Positions 54,901 through 64,000 of a stretch of DNA of 64,000 nucleotides are shown here, piece by piece; position 1 is the first letter of the stretch, and the number at the start of each line of letters is the position of its first letter. The notes beneath the pieces are model-generated. The model was not told the DNA's origin, did no database searches, and worked only from the letters and a program-made list of their open reading frames with translations. The position numbers were made by a program, and so were the translations under genes. This DNA is from Isochrysis galbana (Eukaryota; Haptophyta; Isochrysidales; Isochrysidaceae): contig CM030931.1 of the NCBI GenBank assembly GCA_018136815.1, forward strand, positions 1,152,898 to 1,216,897. The letters are read 5' to 3'.

Positions 54901-57900
54901 GCTTCCGAAGACAGACTTGCAGAAGTCCCTGGAGAAGGAATGGTCACGCCAAATGGATCAACCTCGGCATCCGACGGACCGTCGAGGGCTAGGCTATGAT
55001 GGCGTGCCTAACCCCTCTAGTTCGGCAAAGGCATCCCCATACTCTTCAATACCATTCGTGCCGCAGACGGTAGCCGCCGCTATCGAGCGAGTGCCCCACG
55101 TCGATGAATCTTCTCCGTCCAGGCCAGCCTCCAATCCAACCACCCCGTCACCCGGAGCCGGAACCTCGCTTCCAGTAGAATCTATCGCGGACACGCCGCC
55201 GCCGCTCTACCCTCGTCACTGCCTCTATGTCCGCGATCTCGTGGTCTGCCGTGCCGATGGCGACCGCGCAGCTCAAGGGTTCGTTCTCCCGGACGTTGCT
55301 CTCACGGTGAACAGCACCCTGGCTGACACTGGAGCGGGCCCGTCAGTAATCACCACTGCTCTTCTCGATCGACTACCTGAAGACGCTTGCGTCGAACGCG
55401 TATCGGACGCTACCGTCCCCAACCTACATGGGCCGGACGGCCTTCCTCTCATCACTAGGGGCCGGGCTAGCCTCGTCTTCTCCTTGTCCGGTCGCCTCTT
55501 CCGTCATTCGTTCGCGGTCATCGAAGGGAACCCGATGCTTCTGCTCGGGAACGATTTTTTGGCCGCTCACTCCGCTACCATTTCTCTCGACGCCGCGAGC
55601 TCAGAGGGAAGCCTCCGCCTCCGTCCGGCCTCTGGCGATGCAGAAGACTCTTCAAGAGTCCTTTCCGAATGCGTAGTCAGAGTTTCCACGGCGCCGCCCC
55701 CAGTCGCGGACTCCGGCTTCGTCGGAGCTATCTCGATGTCACCCGGTCAGCCGCTGACTGTCGACTTTCTGGAGAGGTCGACGGCAACACGAGAGATCCC
55801 GGCCGGATCGGTGGGTGAGGCTGCTGCTGATGCTAGGCAGCCACTCTATACACCTCTCTTTGAGTCTGCCGACGAGTTTGCGGCCAAAGCTCCGGCGTCT
55901 ACCTCGTCCGAATATCTTCTCTACACGGAGCAAGCGGTGACGATTCCTGCCTTCCACCGCGCAACCATCTGGGTTAGGGTTCCGCTAGCTCTCCGAGATC
56001 ATTCGGACTGCGCGATGCTGGTCGACCGCCTACCAAATCGCGAGGCTCTCGATTCGTCTCCTCTCGTAATGCCCACGGTGGTCACGCCCACGGACGATCA
56101 TCGCATCGCGGTGACGATCGTCCACACCGGAGTCGATGCGCTGACCCTGCCGTCTCTGCATCCGATAGCTTCGCTCCAGGTGCGTTTCAAGTTGCACCGG
56201 GGCTGGACTCCGACTGGAAGCGAGGGGGATGGTGACCCTGTCACCGCGCTGAGCGAGGAGCAACGAGCTCTACTCGACTCAGCCACCATCGATCCGGACC
56301 GGCTTCTTTCCGACGATCAACGAGAAGAAGTACGCCAACTCTTGGCCCGGCGCATCAAAGCTTTCGCGTTGCACCCGGGGGCTCCAAACCATACGCACGT
56401 TCTCGAGGTGGAGTTGCCACTCAACCCCGGCGCTGTTCCTCACCGGCATGCTCCGTCTAGAGTGGGCCGCGCAGGCGAGCTCATCATAGAAGAGGAGGTA
56501 GCCAAGATGGAAGCCGCCGGCATTATTCGCAAGTCAAATTCGGCTTGGGCTTCCCGAGTAGTCCTGGTCAGCAAGAAAGATGGCTCCGTTCGATTCTGCG
56601 TGGACTACCGCGACACTAACGCCAAGCTACGCGTCGAGGATAGCCCTCTACCCCTCATTGTAGAGGCTATTGATAGGCTAGCGTCCGGCCAAGGGCCGCT
56701 CAGTTCTCTCTTTTTATGTACTCTCGATTTAGCCTCTGGTTTTTGGGGCATCCCGATCAAAGAATCGCACAAACATATCACCGCTTTCACTACCCACCGC
56801 GGCAAATACGAGTTCAACTTTCTACCGTTCGGCATCCAATCAGGTCCCTCCTACATGTGCCGCTTGATGGACATCGTTCTCGGTGCGCTAGCGTGGGAGA
56901 TCTGCATGCCTTACCTCGATGATGTGGGCATCTGGTCAACGGGCGTGGGTCCTTCCGAAGAGGCCAGGGCACAGGCTTCGTTCGAGCAAATGCTTCACCG
57001 GCTAGACCTAGTTCTCGAGCGGCTAGAGTGGGCCGGCCTGACCTGCAAGATGTCCAAGTGTGTCTTCTTTGCCACCTCTACGGAGTACCTCGGTCACGTT
57101 GTCTCGAGGGAAGGTCTCAAGATGGACCCGAAGAAGGTCGCAGCTGTCGCCGACATCGACCCGTCATCCATCAACTCCTTGGAAGCGGTTCGATCTTTCC
57201 TCGGCCTTTGCTCCTACTATCGTCGATTCATTCGCCAATTCGCCGCTAAGGCTGCTCCTCTCACTGCCCTCACGCGGAAGGGCTGTGACGTGGCAAAGGA
57301 GTCCCAGTCCGAGGAGTGTCGCCGAGCTATCCAAGAGCTCAAGACAGCGATCACTTCGGAGCCCGTCTTGACTCCACCCAGGGATGATCGGCCCTTCATC
57401 GTCAAGACCGATGGGGCTAGCAGGTTGGGTATCGCCGGCATCCTCTCGCAGCTAGGAGACGATAACCGTGAACGAGTCGTTGGGTACTACGCTCGCAGTC
57501 TCACCTCGGCCGAACGCCATTGGACCCCTTGGAGATCGGTGTAGGTTCGCTTCCTAGGTGAGGGAATCTTTCCCCTTGATGCAAGCTACATTCAAGCCTT
57601 GGCCCCTTTGGTGTTTCTTCCCCTTGGTTGCTACTCAGGGTTGTTCGTTAGAAGCGTCTAGAAGGTTCACGCTCAACGGCAAGATTTATTCGGTCGTGAA
57701 GACATCTCGTTGCGATCTGTATCCAAAGTGATCGCCGTGGTCGCGCGACATGACGCTCCCCTTCGGACTCTCCGCTACGTGGGAAGTTACAACGGAGACA
57801 CGCTCCGGCCGTCGCTGCGGAGTCTCTCTCTCTCTCTCGCTCTCTCTCTCCGTCTCTCGCGACGTGTTTGAGTTATCGGTGATTTGGGGTCGCGGTTGCT

Positions 57901-58751
57901 TGATAATTTGCTTTGTTTGGGTGAATGATTCCGGTGTGTTCGTGAGTCGGTGTATCCTGTTGTTCTCAGGCTCTTTGTCCGTCGTTGTTCGCTGCGTCGC
58001 TGCACTCAAGCAGCCTAGGCTCCCTCCCTGAGGGAAGAGTTCTTTGTAGGTCTAACAATCTCTTAAAACCCAACACACTAGGGCCGCTAGGAGCGCCTCG
58101 CCGCCCCACAGTCCTTCGTTCGCCGTTCGTTCCCTGTCCATACACCCGAATGGGGTTGCCCGACCCAGTCCAGAATTTCATTCACCCGACTCCCGGTGGG
58201 GAGGAGGGGCAAAGCGCCGCGCTAGCCGCCGGTGCCGCTCGCGACGGAGTGGCTCAGAGCCCTCCGGTAGCGCTCGACTCGACACACCGCCTCTTCCAAC
58301 GACACCAACGCAGCCACACTTCTACTCCCCACTCCCTTCCGCTCCCTTCGTTCCCCGTCCTCACTACCCAGCCTCTCCGCACCCCACCGATCCACCCAAC
58401 CCACCACACCACCCCCACCTCCACCACCCTCATTCACTACCCCACCTTGCACCAATCCCAATCGCACCCCTCATCCGCGACGCCCGCAACACTCACAACA
58501 TGGGACATGGGCCTCGCGCCCCCTCCCCTCCACAAAACCTTCTCCCCCTACATCCGCACGCGCCCGTCTTCTTGCAGCCCCCCCCCCCTCACCTTCACCT
58601 TCCAATCCGCCCATCCCATCCAAAGCCCCCCAGTCACCCATCCGCACCCCCACCACGCCACCGCCGCCCCCCTCCCTTACGACCTTCAGCATCCCTTCAT
58701 ACAAACCAGACAACAAAGTCGCCAAATTGGCACCTGTCACGAAACATATGA
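51943..58751 (+). pseudogene. Pro/His-rich ORF interrupted by the gypsy element
   Basis: A pyrimidine-rich leader (51960-52340) precedes an ATG at 52346. The frame runs 115 codons (MQVEDWYSSCHAEPPNA, then Pro/His/Thr/Gln-rich) to the target duplication CACCG. Discounting the element and one CACCG copy, it resumes at 58290 and stays open for another 154 codons to 58751. The leader resembles that of the other gypsy LTR in style (CGTCG...TCACCATG), so this may be the Gag-like leader of another retrotransposon rather than a host gene. Confidence 0.5.
52691..58284 (+). mobile_element. Deleted Ty3/gypsy element with 5-bp target duplication
   Basis: Ends TGTCGCATTC...GACTCGACA are flanked by CACCG at 52686-52690 and 58285-58289. 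The full LTR, deduced from both ends and the 15.3-16.7 kb copy, is about 1.32 kb. Here the 5' LTR (52691 to about 53874) lacks its last 140 bp, and the 3' LTR (57525-58284) lacks its first 563 bp. Over their shared 620 bp I see no differences. The ORF 53714-57544 starts inside the LTR. A deletion fuses it to the tail of the methyltransferase-like domain (GHQKATGLYL, RSRTYVGIAGAMA), then protease (LADTGAGPS), RT (FCVDYRD, YLDDVG) and the start of RNase H (VKTDGAS). It breaks at AERHW into the 3' LTR. Integrase and chromodomain are gone. The RT is similar to, but clearly distinct from, the 31.6-kb element. Confidence 0.9.
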
Positions 58752-60483
58752 CGAAATTCGGTAGAGCCACGATAGTAAACTATATGATATATGGAACGCC
58801 ACGTTACTGGTTAGAGACCCTAGCGGCCCCCAAGTGCGAAGTGGTTTCACAATACGTTTCAAAGAGCGGCCGATGCGGTCCTTTGGACGAACCCCCGCAC
58901 GGACAAACAAACTAGATGGGTGAGACACCCACACTACACAACATACCACGCCAGGAGCGCGACAAGGACGCTAGACGCTAGGCGTAGGGCTTCTCCACTG
59001 GCCATCACACATTAAAGCTAAGAGCTAAGCAGCTCATCCTATTATTAAAATAGGGGGCAATGGGGGCGCTCTGCGCCCCCTTACACCGGGCACTAACTTC
59101 CCTCCGGGGGGGCCCGTCAGTCACTCTCACGCCCTGCCTCTTGGCATGGGCTGAGCACTCAACACTCTGACCCAGACCCCCAGTGGGCGCGGGTCGAGAC
59201 TCGCACTCCCAGGCCCACTCGGGCCAGCACTCGTACTCACTCTTCCCCCCCTCTCCTAGTCACCAGGCAGACAAAGGCCTGCAGGGGGCACACAGGACCG
59301 GCGAGGCACGCGAGGGAGAGGCAGGAGGGGCCAGGGGCTGAGCCCTAGCCTCCACTGCCCCTGAGCTGCCTGGCTGGCCCTCTGGGAGCCCCCTCAGGAC
59401 CCCTGAGAGCAGGTCGTGGCGCGCGCCATGGCACGCGCCGCAGGAGAGGGCGAAGAGAGAGTGGAAGAAGGGAGAGCGGAAATCGTCAGTCCCCGGACCG
59501 GGGATTCACCGATAACCGCGACCCGTTTACGTTAGTAACGGGCGGAGTGAGAGGCTGGCGACAGGCGGAAGAACGGAGGGAGCGGCGCAAGTTCGGCCAG
59601 GGACGCCCTCTCAACGTATGGGTCCCCGGGCGCCGTCGCTTATTCTGCGGAGAAATGCTCGGGCAGGCTCGCCTGCCCCAAGGGCCTCTCACTCTCGCTC
59701 AACGGGACGACGGCAAAAGCTCGCTCCCCCCCCCCCCCCCGGTGCTTTTTCCTGGTAAATCTTCAATGTACAGGTTACATTGGCGAGACTAACTGGGTTT
59801 TCACCCGAATGAGCTTGTGGGGAGCTCGTACGGGATCCGGGGGCTTGTGAGGGGGGAGGTATAATCAGGTGCTTACTTAGTTTTGTTTGTGCCTTGGGAC
59901 TTGGCGCGGTCATGTGTGTCGTGGCTTGGCGTGTTAGTGCAAGTCTAGTGAGAGTAGAGGTACTAACGCTCAAGAATGTGTGTGTGTAAAGCTAAGCAGC
60001 TAAAGCTCTCCCAGCGAAGTGGATTCTTCATTATCTCAATGCGCGTAGAGCGCTGTGGAAGCACGGGCTCGACGCCTGATTCTGTCGGACCGGTATAGGA
60101 AGGGGCGCCGTCCTATCCACCATACCGGCGACATGTTTAACAAGGAGCATAAGGGAAAACCCGGGGCTCCCTCAGTTCCGGAAGGAAGGATTGCCTAACT
60201 TCAGAGACTTGGACATCCGACCCACATTCCTCACACGAGAAGGAGCGCTCTCACAGCCGATATGGCACAACGTACACATCCCCTTACACACAACGTGAAT
60301 AAAGGCAAATGGAGAGATGCTAAGTGGAAAGGGCATCACTCCGTCATACACAACGCGCACAAGTTACTCTTGACCCAATCCGCTAGATTCTCCGATTCGT
60401 CAGCAAAGGCCATGGAGATTGGACTCGACGATCTAGTGTCCTCGATATCTTCTACAGAGTCATCTGATGCGCAACTTTTGTAG
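58690..60483 (+). pseudogene. LINE ORF2 remnant split by a family A element
   Basis: 58690-58915 encodes a thumb-like segment (KVAKLAPVTKHMTKFGRAT, then IYGTPRYWLETLAAP). After a family A insertion, 60150-60483 encodes the post-RT connection segment (LPNFRDLDIRPTFLTREG, ALSQPIWHNVHIPL, KWRDAKWKGHHSVIH), typical of L1-like ORF2 between RT and the C-terminal zinc knuckle. The frame has stops near 60080, so it is not functional. Confidence 0.6.
59035..59989 (+). mobile_element. Retroposon family A, uninterrupted copy
   Basis: About 950 bp, from the TATTAAAATAGGGGGCAATGGGG start to the ...GGTACTAACGCTCAAG end plus a short (TG)n tail. It contains the site where copia inserted in copy 1: GACCCGTTTACGTTAGTAACGGG at about 59520-59543 is the empty site. 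AGCTAAGCAGCT occurs on both sides (59023-59034 and 59990-60001), a probable target duplication, although nearby repetition of AGCTAAG makes its exact length uncertain. Confidence 0.8.
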
Positions 60484-60591
60484 AGGGAAAAGAGCTTAGA
60501 CCATTTGAGCATGAAATTGGCACCACCGGCTCCACCTCCAAAAGATCGTGATGTCAAGCGGATGCCCCAACACCGAGGCCGCTCGTCGTTC

Positions 60592-63500
60592 TCATTCACC
60601 ATGGCCGACTCGGCGCATGTCGCCGGACAACAACTCAACGTAATCGTGTTTCTCTATGCATGCCGACACATCAAGCCTTGCGGCCTCGGCCATGGCACGC
60701 AGCTCTCGGACGGGCATGGCTGCCAACTCCTCCGCCGATGGACGGGCGTCGCTCGGCCCTGCGCTGCCCCCCGCCTCAGCCGCTCGTGGCGGCAAGGGCG
60801 AGTCGTCATCATCGTACTCAGCAGTTGCTGTAGTGTGCACATGAGCTTGATCGACTTTCAAGTTTGAGGGCTTGATGGAGACGAACTGGCTATTGGAGTC
60901 GTCAAGCAACATCACAGAGTACCGACTGAGAAGGGGAGGGAGTGCGGGGAGAGGGAGGGAGGATTGGTTCATGACTGTCATTGCGCTGACGCCTAGTAGC
61001 TCGTCCCCCAACAATGGGAAATAGGAGCCGGCTGCGATTGAAGTGCGTGCACACCGTTGAGGATAGAAATGGGGCCTCTCTGTTCCACACGCAACGCACC
61101 TTTTCTCCCCGTCGAATTGCACTGCCACTCCTGCTCTTCCGTTCAGCTCCGGCTTCGCTTGGAGGCCGTGGATTATCACGCGCCGTCCTAGTAGCCCGCC
61201 TTTTTCGGCCGCGGCTTCGGCTGCCGCAGCCTCCGCTTCAGCATCACCACTAGCCGTGGGCATCATCGTTTGCACAAAGCCCTCGAGCTGCTGCCGAAAG
61301 GTTTTCTTCGGACCGTCTTGTGCGTTTTCGGGCGAGGTTGCCGCCAGGAATACGGCTCCAAGCTGACGCAAGCCTTCAGCACGGCGCAGCCGTTCCTCGG
61401 GAGGCACAGCGTTGTCGGAGAGAACCTACCCGGGTCGTTCAAACAGAGCAGTTCATTGGGCGCATGGTGAGGCGAGAGGTGTAGGGCGCCGCATGGCGTG
61501 GAAGGTTGTGAAGGGGGCGAACGTGGGATTAGATGAGGTGGCCCACAGTATTCAACGTTTTCTCGAACCTAGCTCACCTTCTTGCAGACTTTACGAAGGG
61601 TTCCTTCAACATCGACCACGCAAAGTCTCCATGCAGCTTCCATCATGGTGGCCATCGACCGCGCGTCCATCTGCGGCTCCTCGCCATCGGTCGCTTTCCC
61701 AGCCATCTTCTTCCCCTCGCGATACATCTTGACAATAGATGTTGCCGCTGAGACATGGGTGCTGATGGAGTGGCCTCTTGCCCGCATGGCTTCAGCGGCG
61801 CCACCCAAGTGGCGCACATCCTTCTTTTGCAAGTAAAGAGTTGCCTTCGACGAGTATACGCGTCCAATTGTGTGGACCAACAACTGGCATGAGGTGGAGT
61901 GAAGAGAAAAAATTAGCCAAATTGCTCCCAAGTCACTGTAGACATTGCGCATGCGGTGCTTGAACATGGGGCGGGGGAGGACCAAGCTGCCGACGCTACG
62001 GGTTGGAATGTTTGTGTCATACTGTCTACACACCTCCCCGAATGCCGTCGTGGCGAGCTCCGATGCCCTCCTCTTCACATCGGCAGCAAATCCTTCCGCA
62101 TCACCGCGAACATATGCCTCGAGAAGGCGCGCTAGTTCGGTCGCACATTGAGCCTCGCGCATGCGCTGTTTGTGACCCATATGGCGCAGGGATACCTGAG
62201 GAAGGTAGGAGAGGAATGCCATTTGAGATGAGAGGAAATCGAATTATCTGGAGTTGCAAGGGGGAATGGCAAGGTCAAGAAGGTTAGGAGGCTGGGCGAT
62301 GGAGCATGACCTCGTCTTCTTCGGCGGCTGAAAAGAGCGTCGAAAGCTGCAGCTCTCCCACGAAAGCCTCGAAACCTTCTGAGCCAAAAATGACAGTGTA
62401 AAATGTGGAGGCGTCCATGAAATTCATGCCTTCCTCGACCCCCTTCTTGCCATTCTCATCATAGCGGGCACGGGTATCCTCATTGGAGAGGACCTAGATG
62501 TGGCAGGAGGGCGTTGGTTCGGTGGGTGGTTTAATCGTGCAGGAAACTGGCAATAGGATGAGCCTCAGGTCGGTGACCCAAGGGCAATTCTCAAGGAATC
62601 AAGGAGACAACAAGGCGCGCAGCGCCATTTGTCGCCAACTTCAGGAAGAAAGGCGACACCCCTCCGCTTGGCTGCAAGGCCAAAACGTTGCAACGGCTTC
62701 GAGATTGGCATCCAGCAATTCTTCCTTGAATGCCATCACAAAACCACAGCTCAATGCACCTGATAAGCTTCTCCCAGCTGTTGGAACTTGACCTTCGCTA
62801 GAGGGTCGTCGGGGTTCTTGTCGGGATGCATTTTGCGCGCAAGGCGTAAATACGAGCGTTTGATCTCCGATGAAGATGCATCAGGCGACACCTTCAGCGA
62901 GCAGAATGGATCTCAAAAAGGTGCACGCATCCAAGTGTATCAAACGAATGCATGTTGCGCGTCTAGGCACGTTAGTTGCCAGCCTAGGATTGGCGTGCAC
63001 CTGCAGCAAATCATAGAACGCTGTGTCCGCCTCCTCATCACTGTCGCTTTCAGAATGCTTGCTTCCATCGGTCTTAGAGGCCGATTTTGTGCCAGACTTG
63101 CGCTTAGCGTCTGTCTCCGGGCCCCCATTACATCTCTTGCCGGAAGCAACGCTCGAGTCCTCAGCGTCACCAGCTTCCTTGACACGGCGCTCGGCCTCCT
63201 CCTTCTCACGAAGCTTTGCAGCACGCCGTTCCACCGCACGAGCCTTTCGCTCGGCGGCGCGCGCACGACGTTTTGCCTCAGCGTGAGCCTGGATCGTGAG
63301 CATGGCATAGGGGAGGTAAGTGAAGCGGCAGGCACGATGCGTATGGAGGTGATGTCATCCAACGGCAACCACGGTGGTGAAGGCCATCTCTCAGGGAGAA
63401 GCCTCATCTCCGAAGGTTTCGGATCCAATTTACTAGGATCCACTTTCATGACGGGGGTCGGTTCGTCCTGCTCTTTGGCAGGCCGAGAGTTGATGACGGT

Positions 63501-64000
63501 GCAGCTGCCGTCCTCACATGTCTACTCGCACGACCTTTGCAATGTCCTCACAGTGGCAGCCGTCCTCACATGTCTACTCGCACGACCTTGACACTGGCCT
63601 CACAGTGGCAAGATACCTGAATCTCCTTTTCTTCCTCCTGGAGTTGAGCCATTTCCTCAGGCAATGAGTAAGTGATCCAGCTCCTAGTCTTCCTCGACCA
63701 AGTCTTACCACGACTCGAGTTCCAGATAGCCTTTGGCGTCTGTACAGCACCTCGCGTCAGCTGTGTCAGACCCGCAACAGCACCACCGACCGGAAGACCA
63801 ACCGCAGCAAGTGCACCTTGTCCAAGCCCCTTGGCGAAGCCCTTAGCGCCGCCCTCCTTTGCACCGTAGACCGGGCAAGCAACGAGCGCGGCAGCGCCAC
63901 CCACGATGCCACCTGCGAGCAAGCCGACTCCACTGGCCAAGCCATGACCCTGCGAACACGCGAGGGGGTCAGGGATAAGGCCAAAGTATCCATGTGCATT
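60592..64000 (-). CDS. DnaJ protein with DnaJ-X domain (5' end beyond window)
   Basis: An Hsp40 co-chaperone. Exons placed on minus: about 63955-63617, one ending 63001, 62891-62760, 62493-62311, 62195-62034, 61883-61578, 61425-61100 and 60925-60592. One or more joints between 63617 and 63300 are unresolved. Order: Gly/Ala-rich segment ([23 protein letters not shown]); charged coiled region; J domain ([21 protein letters not shown], with catalytic-type HPD in [10 protein letters not shown]); DnaJ-X domain ([51 protein letters not shown]); a PELNGRAGV beta module; and a C-terminal SAP-like helix pair ([16 protein letters not shown]...[11 protein letters not shown]). The HPD motif implies Hsp70 stimulation. 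The first exon lies past 64000. Confidence 0.85.

Noticed and set aside
57750-58031. Small ORFs of 72-107 codons repeated at 53.4-53.7 and 57.7-58.0 kb
   Set aside because: They are identical because they lie in the two LTR copies; frames occur on both strands and no domain is visible.

Overview
This is a piece of nuclear genome from a GC-rich microbial eukaryote. The genes have spliceosomal introns, and a cytosolic ribosomal protein (eL39), a mitochondrial pyruvate dehydrogenase subunit, a COG-type Golgi tethering subunit and a nicolin-1 homologue are all present. Nicolin and an IQ-motif protein fit a flagellated protist or alga. The lineage cannot be fixed from this window; a GC-rich alga of the haptophyte or stramenopile kind is only a guess. 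Most of the window is transposable-element sequence, and host genes sit as islands in it.

Host genes in order: a non-TALE homeodomain protein (90-2103, minus); a CSDE1/UNR-like multi-cold-shock-domain RNA-binding protein with a C-terminal SUZ-C-like motif (9322-13590, plus); a PH-like protein with a PGDKL repeat pair (17759-19099, plus); a large COG1-like protein (20798-23959, minus); eL39 (26556-26915, minus); pyruvate dehydrogenase E1 alpha with an unexpected E3-binding-like segment (28830-30894, plus); a protein of two probable ubiquitin-like modules (40763-42168, plus); nicolin-1-like (43507-44521, minus); a small IQ-motif protein (48092-48481, plus); an aspartyl/asparaginyl beta-hydroxylase (51065-51799, plus); and a DnaJ/DnaJ-X chaperone running off the right edge (60592-64000, minus). 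I reconstructed exon structures by hand. Of 23 intron 3' ends I could place, 16 are followed by GT, so AG|GT occurs at both ends of many introns.

Mobile elements: an internally deleted Ty1/copia element with 632-bp LTRs (3961-6327); an LTR plus leader of a Ty3/gypsy element (minus, about 14900-16666); a nearly complete Ty3/gypsy chromovirus with one 2287-codon ORF (31572-38435) and a presumed 3' LTR; a deleted relative of it flanked by a 5-bp target duplication (52691-58284); LINE fragments at 14.0, 20.5, 40.2, 46.2-47.2 and 58.7-60.5 kb; a Mutator-like transposase fragment (7200-8958) split by a retroposon; a BED-finger (hAT-type) fragment at 28.0-28.5 kb; a MITE (19428-20065); a foldback element with an AT-rich core (44601-46225); and two families of roughly 0.9-kb retroposons (A and B) with microsatellite tails.

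The most striking observation is that the Ty3/gypsy ORF at 31572 carries, upstream of its protease, a domain resembling phage cytosine-methyltransferase-like proteins, with the PPC and ENP-type motifs kept. The deleted relative at 53.9 kb keeps the tail of the same domain, so it appears to be a lineage-wide component of these retrotransposons. Several nested insertions (copia in family A, family B in Mutator, family A in LINE, gypsy in a Pro/His-rich ORF) give target-site duplications and a relative order of events.
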